From contig NZ_JARESG010000004.1 of NCBI RefSeq assembly GCF_029076445.1, forward strand, positions 124,001-188,000: a DNA stretch of 64,000 bases, in the 5' to 3' direction. The notes beneath the pieces are model-generated. The model was not told the origin of the DNA, searched no databases, and worked only from the letters and a program-made list of their open reading frames with translations. Origin of the DNA: Pseudarthrobacter naphthalenicus. Lineage in GTDB: Bacteria; Actinomycetota; Actinomycetes; Actinomycetales; Micrococcaceae. The position numbers were made by a program, and so were the translations under genes. Below, one piece after another: positions 1-8,724 of the stretch (position 1 is the first letter of the stretch; each line of letters begins with the position of its first letter).

Positions 1-27
1 CCCGGGTCTACCCGGGATTCCCCGTGC

Positions 28-315
28 TCAGGCTTCCGCGCCGCCGTGGAGGCCGTCGTCGCTGCTGTCATCGGAGGGGCTGGTGCCGGTGTCGGTCAGG
101 TCCATGTTGCCGCGCGCTTCCTCCATGGTGGGACCGCCACGCGGCACGCTGTAGGTGTCCGGGCGGATGCCGTGAATCTGTTCCTCGATCAGTGCCTGCT
201 CCTCACTGAAACGGATGACGTTGGCCTCGTCACCGACGTCGCCGGGGCTGTCCTCCCTGAGGGTGGAGGGATCGGGAATGATGAACCCGGGGTCCGGCTC
301 TTTGTGCTGACTCAT
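28..315 (-). CDS. Small acidic hypothetical protein (95 aa)
   Basis: I do not recognise a family. The protein is short, hydrophilic and rich in Asp, Glu, Ser and Pro, with no membrane segment or signal peptide. The start at 315 was chosen because a strong AAGGAAGG ribosome site lies just upstream; the frame stays open further upstream but that part reads as arginine-rich non-coding sequence. The next gene on the same strand lies upstream at 451-1803, so this could be the distal gene of that transcript. Its function is unknown; a disordered, stress-related protein is only a guess. Confidence 0.6.
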   Translation of the reverse strand: MSQHKEPDPGFIIPDPSTLREDSPGDVGDEANVIRFSEEQALIEEQIHGIRPDTYSVPRGGPTMEEARGNMDLTDTGTSPSDDSSDDGLHGGAEA

Positions 316-450
316 GGCGGCCTTCCTTAGGTTGTGGCTGGCTCTGTCCCTCCACCGTAGCGCCCCGTGGTGCCGGAGAACACAAAAGCGGTGGACCACC
401 CCGGGGTGGTCCACCGCTCTTCGTGACGGAGCTCGAGTGACGCAGCGCGG

Positions 451-1803
451 TTAGCTGGCGTTTTCCTCCAGCGTGAGGTCCCGGTCCCTGGTCTCGGGGG
501 TCTTGATGGCCTGGAACAGGGAGATGCCCACGATGATCATCATGTAAACGGCAATGGGCCAGTAGGAATTGGTGGCCCAGGCCAGCAGGGCGGAGCAGAT
601 GATGGGCGCGATGCCGCCGCCGAAGATGGCGGAGAACTCACGGGCAATCGCCACGCCGGCGTAGCGGTACTTGGAACCGAACAGCTCCGCGTACATGGCC
701 GACTGGGCCGCGATGCCGCCCTCCACGGCGAAGGTGAAGCCCACGGCGTAGACCAGGGCGATCAGCCAGACGTTGCCCGTGCTGGTGAGCCAGAACGCGG
801 GGAAGGAGAACAGGAAGAGGAACGCGAGGATAAAGACGTTCACGGGCTTCCGGCCCCAGCGGTCGGTGGCCCGTCCGGCGATGAGGGCCGCGGGGATGGC
901 GAACAGGCCGCCCATGGCCAGCATTTGGGGGATCAGGGTCTTATCGATGTTGACGACCGAGATCAGGAAGGTGCCCAGGAACGCCTGGTAGATATACGAG
1001 TGGGCGTGTGTGCCCATGTTGATGAGGAAGACCTGGCGGAGCGGACGGCGGCCCTTCTTGAGCACCTCGGAGACGGGGGAGGCCGCCTCCACGTGCTCCT
1101 TCTTCAGCTCGGCGAAGACCGGGGATTCCTTCATGTTGCGGCGGATCAGGTAAGCCGCGATTGTCACCAGGGCGCTGGAGAGGAACACCAGACGCCAGCC
1201 CCAGGACTCGAGGTCTTCGCGCGGCAACAGCTGGACCAGGATCCACGCGCCGGAACCAAAGACGGAGCCGACGGCGGCGCCCGCCCAGACGAGCGAGGTC
1301 ATGGCACCGCGCTTGCCCTTGGGTGCAAATTCGGCGAGCAGCACCACGGCGCTGGCCATTTCGGCGCCGGCGCCGAAGCCCTGGATGAAGCGCAGGACGG
1401 TCAGCAGGATCGGAGCCAGGATGCCCACGGATTCGTAGGTGGGCAGCAGGCCCATGGCGAAGGTGGCGGTTCCCATCAGGGCCAGCGTGGCCACGAGGAC
1501 GAACTTGCGCCCGATTTTGTCGCCGTAGCGGGAGAAGAACAGGCCGCCCATGGGCCGGGCGATGAAGCCGACGGCGTAGGCGCCGAAGCTGGCGATGAAG
1601 CCGACTGCGGGGGAGACGTTGGGGAAGAACAGGGTGTTGAAGATGATGGCGGTGCCAACACCGTAAACAACCATGTCGTAGTTTTCCAGCACGGTGCCAA
1701 TGAAGCCGGCCCAGCCGGCGCGGCGCAGTTCGGTCTTGTTGACGGCCGCCGGGTGAAGCGCGCCGTGTGTCTGGGTGCCCGTAGGCGAGGGGCTTTGCGT
1801 CAT
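451..1803 (-). CDS. MFS transporter, metabolite:H+ symporter (MHS) family
   Basis: The product is a 450-residue inner-membrane permease with about 12 hydrophobic segments. Residues 83-100 carry the MFS loop 2-3 signature (RPMGGLFFSRYGDKIGRK), and QGFGAGAE near residue 141 is typical of the ProP/ShiA/KgtP-type MHS branch. Family members take up organic acids, osmolytes or aromatic acids with protons; the substrate cannot be read from the sequence. AGGAAAAGCA precedes the ATG. A promoter and an unusual repeat-type operator lie upstream (1856-1917), so transcription is probably controlled by a specific regulator that is not encoded next to the gene. Confidence 0.85.
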   Translation of the reverse strand: MTQSPSPTGTQTHGALHPAAVNKTELRRAGWAGFIGTVLENYDMVVYGVGTAIIFNTLFFPNVSPAVGFIASFGAYAVGFIARPMGGLFFSRYGDKIGRKFVLVATLALMGTATFAMGLLPTYESVGILAPILLTVLRFIQGFGAGAEMASAVVLLAEFAPKGKRGAMTSLVWAGAAVGSVFGSGAWILVQLLPREDLESWGWRLVFLSSALVTIAAYLIRRNMKESPVFAELKKEHVEAASPVSEVLKKGRRPLRQVFLINMGTHAHSYIYQAFLGTFLISVVNIDKTLIPQMLAMGGLFAIPAALIAGRATDRWGRKPVNVFILAFLFLFSFPAFWLTSTGNVWLIALVYAVGFTFAVEGGIAAQSAMYAELFGSKYRYAGVAIAREFSAIFGGGIAPIICSALLAWATNSYWPIAVYMMIIVGISLFQAIKTPETRDRDLTLEENAS

Positions 1804-1855
1804 TGCTTTTCCTGTTCTGAGACGGCGCCCACAGCTCCGTCGACGCGGGTATTAC

Positions 1856-1917
1856 CGTATAGCAGGAAACCAGCTTTTGGCAATCGGTTGCCCAAAGTTG
1901 CGCAAAGTTGCCAAAGG
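1856..1917 (-). promoter_or_regulatory. Promoter with repeat operator for the MHS transporter
   Basis: Reading the minus strand, a -35 box TTGCCA (1878-1883) and a -10 box TATACG (1856-1861) are 16 bases apart. A palindrome GGCAATCGGTTGCC (1879-1892) covers the -35. It is followed upstream by three tandem 10-base units of the form TTGCSCAAAG, starting at 1888, 1898 and 1908. The 10-base period puts all units on one face of the helix, as expected for cooperative regulator binding. The regulator is unknown. Confidence 0.6.
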
Positions 1918-2015
1918 AGGGGGCGGCGGCGGCGGGGAGCACTCCCGGCGCCGCCCGGCGCAGTCCCGCCGCCGCCCAGTGCAGTCCCGCCGCCGCCCCG
2001 CCCCCGACCCTGGCG
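1918..2015. repeat. GC-rich degenerate tandem repeat
   Basis: Three imperfect units of about 20 bases are visible (from about 1940, 1959 and 1980); the last two share GCAGTCCCGCCGCCGCCC. No gene is convincing here. It forms the left part of the 423-base gap between the transporter and pta; the right part is a type A palindromic repeat. Confidence 0.5.
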
Positions 2016-2149
2016 ACGCTCTCTCACTTAATGCGGGTTTTTCCCAAGCGCTCTCTCACTTTCCTCAAGAAAGTGAGCGAGCGTCCCCGGAAAACCGACA
2101 TTAAGTGGGAGAGGATCCCCAGAAAACCCGCATTAAGTGAGAGAGCGTT
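2016..2149. repeat. Type A dispersed repeat, inverted pair
   Basis: A unit AACGCTCTCTCACTTAATG-like (2016-2042) faces its reverse complement (2123-2149). Between them lie two further diverged arms (around 2048-2062 and 2070-2083, the second continuing at 2098-2112). The same core recurs at 24.7, 28.0, 34.5 and 46.5 kb. Transcribed, the outer arms would form a hairpin of about 27 base pairs. It ends about 77 bases before the pta start and may shape the pta leader. Confidence 0.75.
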
Positions 2150-2226
2150 GGGGCTGGGGGAGATCACCTGTGCACGCCCGAGGTGCAGGATGGTTGTACC
2201 TGCACCAGCACAGCAAAGGGCGGACC

Positions 2227-4353
2227 ATGGCCAAAGGCATTTACGTCAGCGCAACCACTCCGGGCTCGGGAAAATCCCTGATCGCCCTGGGCCTCGCGGA
2301 CACACTTCACCGGCACGCGGACCGGATCGGCTTCTTCAAGCCGGTGGTTCACGGCCCGGATGCGGCCGAAGACCCCATGGTGGCGCTGATGAAGGCGCGT
2401 TTCGGGCTCGACGACGACCGGTGCCGCGGGGGACTGACGTCCGGCGAGGTGCGCGCCCTGCTGGCCGACGGGAAACGGGCCGAGATTGATGCCCGCTGCG
2501 TGGAGATCTTTGCCGGGATCGCCCGGCACTGCGACGTGGTGATCGTGGAGGGGACGGACCTGACTGGTCAGGACGCCGCCGTCGAATTCGACCTCAACGC
2601 CCGGCTGGCCAACAACCTTTCCGCCCAGGTAGTGGCCGTGGTGGGGGCCAAGGGGCTCAGCGTGGCGGAAGCTGCGGCCGCCGTCGAAGTTGCCCGCAAG
2701 GAACTGATCGCGGAGAAGTGCTCGCTGCTGGCCATCATGGTGAACCGCGCCGACGCGACGTTAGTGGACAGGATCGCGGCCGAGGTGAAGGTGGGAGTCT
2801 CCGGCCGGCCGGTGTATGTCCTCCCCGAGTTGGAGGAGATCGCCCGGCCCACCACCGGCGAGGTGGCCACAGCGCTGGGTGTGCGGCAGATCGCCGGCCG
2901 TGCGGACATGGAACGCGACGTGAAGGACATCAAGGTCGCGGCCATGAACGTGGGCAACTTCCTGAACGTCCTGGATGAGGGCGCCCTGGTGATCGTCCCG
3001 GGGGACCGTGCGGACGTGATGGTGGCCTGCCTGGCGTCGTCGTTCTCGCCGGAATTTCCGGTGCCGTCTGCCCTGATCCTCACCGGCGGCCTCGCGCCGG
3101 ACGCCAACATCTATCCGCTCCTGGCGCAGGCGCCGTTCCCGGTGTTTTCCGCCGGCGAGGACACCTACATGACGGCCAAGCGCGTCTCCGAAGTCCGCAG
3201 CGAGATCTGGTCCGGGCACCGCCGCAAGGTGGCCTCCGCCCTGGGCCTGTGGTCCAAGCGGGTGGACGAGGCAGAGCTTGTGGAACGCCTGCACCTGCCC
3301 CGCCTGGAACGGATGACCCCGCTGCGGTTCCTGCACGACCTCATCGAGCGGGCCCGCGCGCAGCGCCGGCACGTGGTGCTGCCGGAAGGGACGGACGTGC
3401 GCATCCTGCGCGCCGCGGAAATCCTGCACCGCCGCGACGTGTGCGACCTGACCCTGCTGGGCCCCGAACCGGATGTCCGGGAGCTTGCCGCGGCCAACGG
3501 CATCGACCTGTCCGGAATCAACATCGTGGACCCGGCCACCTCGGAGCTGCGCCAGAAGTTTGCCGAAAAGTACGCCGAACTGCGGGCGCACAAGGGCGTG
3601 GACCTGGCCAAGGCGCTGGAAATCATGCAGGACGGCAGCTACTTCGGGACCATGATGGTCCAGCTGGGCGTGGTGGACGGCATGGTCTCCGGCGCCGCGC
3701 ACACCACCGCGCACACCATCCGGCCCGCGCTGGAGTTCGTGAAAACCCGCGACGGCGTCAAGATCGTCTCCTCGGTGTTCCTGATGCTCATGCCGGACCG
3801 GGTGCTGGTCTACGGCGACTGCGCCGTGAACCCGGACCCCAACGTCGAGCAGCTGGCGGACATTGCGCTGGCCTCGGCCGAGACCGCCGCGCAGTTCGGC
3901 GTGGAACCCCGGGTGGCCATGCTGTCCTACTCCACCGGCGGCTCCGGCTCCGGCGAGGCGGTGGACGAAGTCCGGCAGGCCACCGAACTGGTGCGCCAGC
4001 GCCGCCCGGATCTCGCCGTCGAAGGCCCCATCCAGTACGACGCCGCCGTGGACGCCGCCATCGCGGAGTCCAAAATGCCCGGCTCCACCGTGGCAGGGCA
4101 GGCAACCGTGTTCATCTTCCCGGACCTGAACACCGGCAACAACACGTACAAGGCGGTGCAGCAGAGCTCGGGGGCGGTCGCCGTCGGGCCCGTCCTGCAG
4201 GGGCTCCGGAAGCCGGTCAATGACCTCTCCCGCGGCTGCACGGTGGAGGACATCGTGAACACCGTGGCCATCACGGCCATCCAGGCGCAGGTTCCGGCGG
4301 ACAGCAACGCGGGGTCACTTAAAGTCCCCTCCGCAGGTAACTTTGGGCGTTAA
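2227..4353 (+). CDS. pta: Phosphate acetyltransferase, long form
   Basis: The enzyme converts acetyl-CoA and phosphate to acetyl phosphate, the first step of acetate overflow (the reverse in acetate assimilation), in the cytoplasm. This 708-residue form has an N-terminal BioD-like P-loop domain (TTPGSGKS, residues 10-17), a middle DRTGG-type domain (about 215-330) and the C-terminal catalytic PTA domain from about residue 363. The ATG at 2227 was chosen because the family's conserved N-terminus begins there; the frame opens 30 codons earlier inside repeat-derived sequence. Oddity: the last 15 residues (694-708) and the stop codon are encoded by a type B inverted repeat, so the natural C-terminus looks replaced. 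The partner ackA is 5.2 kb away rather than adjacent. Confidence 0.95.
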   Translation: MAKGIYVSATTPGSGKSLIALGLADTLHRHADRIGFFKPVVHGPDAAEDPMVALMKARFGLDDDRCRGGLTSGEVRALLADGKRAEIDARCVEIFAGIARHCDVVIVEGTDLTGQDAAVEFDLNARLANNLSAQVVAVVGAKGLSVAEAAAAVEVARKELIAEKCSLLAIMVNRADATLVDRIAAEVKVGVSGRPVYVLPELEEIARPTTGEVATALGVRQIAGRADMERDVKDIKVAAMNVGNFLNVLDEGALVIVPGDRADVMVACLASSFSPEFPVPSALILTGGLAPDANIYPLLAQAPFPVFSAGEDTYMTAKRVSEVRSEIWSGHRRKVASALGLWSKRVDEAELVERLHLPRLERMTPLRFLHDLIERARAQRRHVVLPEGTDVRILRAAEILHRRDVCDLTLLGPEPDVRELAAANGIDLSGINIVDPATSELRQKFAEKYAELRAHKGVDLAKALEIMQDGSYFGTMMVQLGVVDGMVSGAAHTTAHTIRPALEFVKTRDGVKIVSSVFLMLMPDRVLVYGDCAVNPDPNVEQLADIALASAETAAQFGVEPRVAMLSYSTGGSGSGEAVDEVRQATELVRQRRPDLAVEGPIQYDAAVDAAIAESKMPGSTVAGQATVFIFPDLNTGNNTYKAVQQSSGAVAVGPVLQGLRKPVNDLSRGCTVEDIVNTVAITAIQAQVPADSNAGSLKVPSAGNFGR

Positions 4354-4366
4354 GTGACCCCGCGTT
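4306..4366. repeat. Type B inverted repeat overlapping the pta 3' end
   Basis: Perfect 17-base arms AACGCGGGGTCACTTAA (4306-4322) and its reverse complement (4350-4366) flank a 27-base centre. The pta stop codon (4351-4353) lies in the right arm. A second copy is at 41912-41970. The arms resemble type A units with GGGG in place of TCTC. It may also act as the pta terminator. Confidence 0.75.
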
Positions 4367-4448
4367 GGGGCGAGGGTTCAAACTCAAACGCCCGACGGCG
4401 GCACCTGGCTGAGTGCGGGCGTCGCCGCCCTGCGCGGGACGGATCCGG

Positions 4449-7211
4449 ATGAAACGCTCGATGATTGCCACCAAGCTGTATGTTCCCGCGCCGCGCCGCG
4501 GATTTGTGGCACGCCCGCGGCTGCGGGAGAAGCTTCGCCGCGGCGCGGAGTCCGGGCTGCTGCTTGTGTCCGCCCCGGCGGGGTTCGGGAAGACCGCCCT
4601 GCTGGCGGACTGGCTGGGTGCGGCCGGTGAGGGCCGCCGCGTTGCCTGGCTTTCGCTGGAGCCCGCGGACAGCGAGCCGGCCACTTTTTGGACGTATGTT
4701 GCAGCGTCCCTGCAGGAGGCGGTGACCGGCGTCGGGGCAGGGGCGCTGGAGCTCCTCGGGACCTCCCCATCGGCCACCGAGCTGGTCATCACCTCCCTTG
4801 TGAACGACCTCGCTGAAGTGGCAGAGGACGTCTGGCTGGTGCTGGACGACTACCACGCCGTGGACAGCCAGGCAGTGCGCGCCGGCATGACCTACTTTGT
4901 GGAGCACCTGCCGCCGCACGTGCACGTGGTGCTGAGCACGCGCTCGGACCCTGACCTGCCGCTGTCCCGTTGGCGGGTGCGGGGTGATCTGGCCGAGATC
5001 CGCGCCGCTGACCTGCGGTTCACCCCGGAAGAGGCTGCCGCCTACTTCAAAGATGTTGCGGGGCTGGACCTGGACCCGGGGCAGGTGTCCACCCTGGAAC
5101 AGCGGACGGAGGGCTGGATTGCCGCGCTCCAGCTGGCCGCACTTTCGCTCAGGGACCGCAACGACGCCGCCGGGTTCATTGAGCGCTTCGCCGGGAACGA
5201 CCGGTACATCGTGGACTACCTGGTGGAGGAAGTCCTGGAGCATCAGCCGGAGTCGGTCCGCAGTTTCCTGCTGCACACCGCTGTCCTCGGCAGGCTCACC
5301 GGCCCGCTCTGCGACGCGGTGACCGGCCGCGAGGATGGAAGCGCCACACTGGTGGCCTTGGAACGCGCCAACCTTTTTGTCATCCCGCTGGATGACCGGC
5401 GCGAGTGGTACCGCTACCATCACCTCTTCGCCGACGTGCTGCGCGGACGCCTGCTCGGTCAAGAGCCCGGCCGGATTCCAGTGCTGCATGAACGCGCCAG
5501 CCACTGGTACGAGTCGCACGGCCACCTTGAGGACTCCATCCGGCACGCGCTCGCCGGCAAGGACTTTGACCGGGCCGGGCACCTGGTGGAGCTGGCCGTG
5601 CCGGTGCTGCGGCGTAGCCGCCAGGATGCCGTCCTGTTTGGCTGGCTCAGGGAACTGCCGGACGCTGTCATCCGCCGGAGCCCGGTGCTGAGCGTGTTTT
5701 ATGGCGGCATGCTGATGAGTGCAGGCGAGCTCGGGGGTGCGGAGCAGCGGTTTGACGACGCCGACCGTGGGCTGGCCGACGCGGCCTCCGCCGAACCGGC
5801 GCACCGCCCTGCAACCGACGAGGAGCTGATGCTCCCGGCCACGATTGCCATCTACCGGGCCTCGCTCGCGCAGGCCAGGGGCGATGTGGCAGGCACCGCC
5901 GCCCACGCCCGGAACGCCTTGGCGTTGGCGGGTCCCGGCCACCACCTTGCGCGGGGTGCCGCGGGCGCCTTCCTCGGCCTTGCCGCATGGGCGGAGGGCG
6001 ACGTGCGCCGTGCCTTGGAGACGTTCACGCAGGCTGTTGCGAGCCTGCGCGCAGCCGGGAACCTGCTGGACGAGCTCAGCAGCACGGTCATCCTGTCGGA
6101 CATGTGGCAGGCTGCCGGCCGGCCGGGCGAAGCGCGGCGGATCTGCGAGGCTGCGCTGCACGAGGCGAACACCCGCGGCGACGCCCTGGCCCGGGCGGGC
6201 GCGGAACTGCACGTGGCCCTGAGCGAACTGTGCCGCCAGTCCGGTGACCCGGGCGGCGCCATCAGGCACCTCGACGCCGCCGCGGCCTTCGTGGAACGGG
6301 GGCCCATGACCGAAAGCCGCTACCGGTGGTTTGTGGCCAAGGGCCTGGTTGCCCAGGACGAGGGCGATCCAGGCCGCGCCCTTACATACCTGGACCAGGC
6401 CGAGCAGCTTTTCCGGCCCGGGTTCTTCCCCGCAGTGCGCCCCGTCCCGGCCATCAAGGCCCGCGTCCGGATCCGCCAGGGTGACCTCGCCGCGGCCGCC
6501 GCCTGGGCGCGTGCCGCCGGGGTTACGGCCGCTGACAAAGCCGGCTACCTGCACGAGTACAGCCACCTCACCCTGGTCCGGCTGCTCATCGCGCAGCAGC
6601 GGAAGCAGCCGAACACCCCCGTTGCCGCGGGTGCGCTTGACCTGCTGGACCGGTTGCTCGCGGACGCGGCCCCATCCGGCCGTGCGGGCAGCGTGGTGGA
6701 AATCCGCCTGCTCCAGGCCCTCGCGCATGATGCGCTGGGCGACACCCCGCGCGCACAGGAGGCGCTGGCGTCTGCGCTCACCGGGGTGCCCGAGCCGGAG
6801 CAGTACGTGCGGCTGTTCCTCGACGAAGGGCCGCCCATGCTGGCGCTGCTGCGCGGGGCTGTGCGTGAGTCTGGTGATGCTGCAATGGACGACGGCGGGG
6901 CTGCCGCCCACGCGCGGCGTCTGCTCGCCCTGGCTGCGCCCCCGCACCCGTTAGCCTCGGGTTGGGTACCATCGCGCCCGGAGCCGTCGCGCCCAGGTGA
7001 GGAGCCCCCGTCGGACGTTGACCCGCTGAGCGAGCGGGAACTGCAGGTTCTGAGGCTCCTCGACAGTGAACTGAGCGGGCCGGAGATCGCCCGCGCACTG
7101 TTCATTTCGCACAACACGCTGCGCACGCACACCAAACACATCTTCACCAAGCTCGGCGTCAGCAGCCGCCGGGCGGCCGTCCGCCGCGGACGTGACCGCG
7201 GCCTGCTCTAA
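4449..7211 (+). CDS. LuxR-family large ATPase regulator (LAL/MalT-like)
   Basis: A 920-residue transcription regulator of the LAL class. It has an N-terminal ATPase with Walker A APAGFGKTALL (about 42-52) and a Walker B-like WLVLDDYH (about 128-136), then a long helical TPR-like region for signal binding. A C-terminal LuxR helix-turn-helix follows, starting at LSERELQVLRLL and containing ISHNTLRTHTKHIFTKLG. MalT-type proteins bind ATP and an inducer, then activate promoters. The ATG at 4449 is preferred; a second ATG at 4461 and a GTG at 4413 are alternatives. Placed between pta and ackA, it could control acetate or carbohydrate genes, but the target is unknown. Confidence 0.88.
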   Translation: MKRSMIATKLYVPAPRRGFVARPRLREKLRRGAESGLLLVSAPAGFGKTALLADWLGAAGEGRRVAWLSLEPADSEPATFWTYVAASLQEAVTGVGAGALELLGTSPSATELVITSLVNDLAEVAEDVWLVLDDYHAVDSQAVRAGMTYFVEHLPPHVHVVLSTRSDPDLPLSRWRVRGDLAEIRAADLRFTPEEAAAYFKDVAGLDLDPGQVSTLEQRTEGWIAALQLAALSLRDRNDAAGFIERFAGNDRYIVDYLVEEVLEHQPESVRSFLLHTAVLGRLTGPLCDAVTGREDGSATLVALERANLFVIPLDDRREWYRYHHLFADVLRGRLLGQEPGRIPVLHERASHWYESHGHLEDSIRHALAGKDFDRAGHLVELAVPVLRRSRQDAVLFGWLRELPDAVIRRSPVLSVFYGGMLMSAGELGGAEQRFDDADRGLADAASAEPAHRPATDEELMLPATIAIYRASLAQARGDVAGTAAHARNALALAGPGHHLARGAAGAFLGLAAWAEGDVRRALETFTQAVASLRAAGNLLDELSSTVILSDMWQAAGRPGEARRICEAALHEANTRGDALARAGAELHVALSELCRQSGDPGGAIRHLDAAAAFVERGPMTESRYRWFVAKGLVAQDEGDPGRALTYLDQAEQLFRPGFFPAVRPVPAIKARVRIRQGDLAAAAAWARAAGVTAADKAGYLHEYSHLTLVRLLIAQQRKQPNTPVAAGALDLLDRLLADAAPSGRAGSVVEIRLLQALAHDALGDTPRAQEALASALTGVPEPEQYVRLFLDEGPPMLALLRGAVRESGDAAMDDGGAAAHARRLLALAAPPHPLASGWVPSRPEPSRPGEEPPSDVDPLSERELQVLRLLDSELSGPEIARALFISHNTLRTHTKHIFTKLGVSSRRAAVRRGRDRGLL

Positions 7212-7343
7212 CCGGTCGGCCGGTCATAGCAGGTTCACCCTGTCAGTCACATCATGGGGTGACGCGCGCTCACCCCGCCGCTCCTTACCTTGGAATCAGC
7301 CGGCAGCATCCGCCGCCGCACCATACAAGCCAGGGAGCCCCAC

Positions 7344-8042
7344 ATGTCCATTACCACCACCAAGCTCACCCGCTGGGCCGGCCTGTCCGCGGCCGCCGCG
7401 GGCCTGCTGTTCATCGGCGTGCAGATCAACCACCCGCACCTGGACGCGGCATTCGCCACCACCACCGAATACACGGTCCGCCAAAGCCTGAAAGTGCTCA
7501 TGGCCGGCCTGTCGCTCATCGGCATCACCGGGATGTACCTGCGCCAGGTGGCCCGGGCCGGAGTGCTCGGGCTTGTGGGCTACCTCGTGTTCGGTGCCGG
7601 CTACCTCATCATGCTCGGCATGGAGCTCATCGGAGCCGTGGTCCTGCCGACCCTCGCCCGCACGGAACCCGGCTACGTCAACGACGTTTTCGCTACCGTC
7701 ATGGGCGACCCCGTGGCCGGCGATATCGGCCTGATGTTCGGCCTGAACCTCGCATCCGCCGTCACGTTCCTCGGCGGCGGACTCCTCTTCGGCATCGCAC
7801 TGTTCCGCGCCAGGGTGCTCGCGCGTTGGGCTGCGGCACTGCTCGCCGTGGGGGCCGTGGCAACCCTGGCCCTCCCGCTGCTGCCGCAGGTCAACGACAG
7901 GCTGTTCGCGCTTCCCATCGGCGTGGCGCTGATCGGCCTGGGGTACTCGCTGTGGAGCGGGCTGCGGACGACGGCGGACCGGGACAGTGCGGGGGCCGTC
8001 GTAACGCCGGTGAAGCCGGTCCAGCCGGAAAGTGCGAAGTGA
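7344..8042 (+). CDS. Multi-pass membrane protein, unknown function
   Basis: A 232-residue protein with about six hydrophobic segments (near residues 10-28, 50-68, 78-100, 130-155, 160-182 and 190-215). No catalytic motif is seen. AGGGAG sits eight bases before the chosen ATG; the in-frame ATG 18 codons earlier lacks a site. It follows the LAL regulator by about 130 bases and precedes a small gene by 28 bases. It is probably an integral cytoplasmic-membrane protein of the uncharacterised actinobacterial type. Confidence 0.7.
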   Translation: MSITTTKLTRWAGLSAAAAGLLFIGVQINHPHLDAAFATTTEYTVRQSLKVLMAGLSLIGITGMYLRQVARAGVLGLVGYLVFGAGYLIMLGMELIGAVVLPTLARTEPGYVNDVFATVMGDPVAGDIGLMFGLNLASAVTFLGGGLLFGIALFRARVLARWAAALLAVGAVATLALPLLPQVNDRLFALPIGVALIGLGYSLWSGLRTTADRDSAGAVVTPVKPVQPESAK

Positions 8043-8070
8043 TTCCGGGGGCGGCGCCCCGTGCGAGGGC

Positions 8071-8313
8071 ATGATGAGCGCCATCCCCAATCAGCAAGTG
8101 CCCGCCCGGTACGACATCCGTATCGGCGGGCACCTGGACCAGCACTGGTCGGCCTGGTTCGACGGCCTCGTGGTGACTCCGGAAGCTGACGGCACCACAG
8201 AACTGAGCGGATTCGTGGCCGATCAGGCCGCCCTGCACGGGGTGCTCACAAGGATCCGGGACCTGGGGCTCGTCCTCATCTCCGTGCAGGCCGTGGAGAG
8301 TGGAGGGCCCTAG
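8071..8313 (+). CDS. Small hypothetical protein (80 aa)
   Basis: A soluble 80-residue protein with no recognised family. Its C-terminal half (FVADQAALHGVLTRIRDLGL) reads like a compact alpha/beta fold. The start at the ATGATG of 8071 has GAGGGC just upstream. It overlaps the convergent gene 8310-8576 by four bases at the stop codons. Function unknown. Confidence 0.6.
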   Translation: MMSAIPNQQVPARYDIRIGGHLDQHWSAWFDGLVVTPEADGTTELSGFVADQAALHGVLTRIRDLGLVLISVQAVESGGP

Positions 8314-8576
8314 CTGTTCTCCGGCTTGGCGACGCTCTCCGGGTCCTCCTCTTTGGCCGGCTCATCGGACAGGCCCTCAGGCGTAAGGTCCAGATCCTGC
8401 GGATTCTCCGGCTGTTCCGGGGCCTCGCCCACTTCCGCGGCCTTGGGCTTTCCGGTGTCGTCCAGGGCCGGGTTGGCACCTTCGACGGTGGTGGGGTCCT
8501 TGGTGCCTGACCCGGTGGTGCTGGGTTCCTCGGCGGTGGTGTCTGAGTTGTCGGGCTGAGTGGTGTCGTTCGGCAT
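8310..8576 (-). CDS. Small acidic, probably disordered protein (88 aa)
   Basis: The protein is dominated by Asp, Glu, Pro, Thr and Ser, without hydrophobic core, signal or cysteine, so it is probably intrinsically disordered. A good AGAGAGGGA ribosome site precedes the ATG at 8576. It resembles the acidic protein at 28-315 in composition but not in sequence. Function unknown. Confidence 0.6.
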   Translation of the reverse strand: MPNDTTQPDNSDTTAEEPSTTGSGTKDPTTVEGANPALDDTGKPKAAEVGEAPEQPENPQDLDLTPEGLSDEPAKEEDPESVAKPENS

Positions 8577-8650
8577 GGAAGTCCCTCTCTGCGTAGTGCA
8601 ACGTGTCCACCGACTCTATGCAGGCCCGGGCCGCCGGCGCAATGGGGTTA

Positions 8651-8689
8651 GGAAAGTACTTGACTCAATGGAAAGTACTTTCCTATAAT
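8651..8689 (+). promoter_or_regulatory. Promoter with perfect palindromic operator
   Basis: The -35 TTGACT (8660-8665) and -10 TATAAT (8684-8689) are 18 bases apart and near consensus. The perfect 14-base palindrome GGAAAGTACTTTCC fills the end of the spacer (8670-8683), and a half site GGAAAGTACTT overlaps the -35 (8651-8661). A dimeric repressor here would block polymerase. The winged-helix regulator two genes downstream (9165-9470) is the obvious candidate. Confidence 0.75.
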
Positions 8690-8724
8690 TGGCGCATTGG
8701 AAACCGCCACGGAAAGGCAACACC

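Noticed and set aside
4350..6947. Long open frame opposite the LAL regulator.
   Set aside because: Same reason: composition of a shadow frame; the plus-strand product has ATPase and LuxR motifs.
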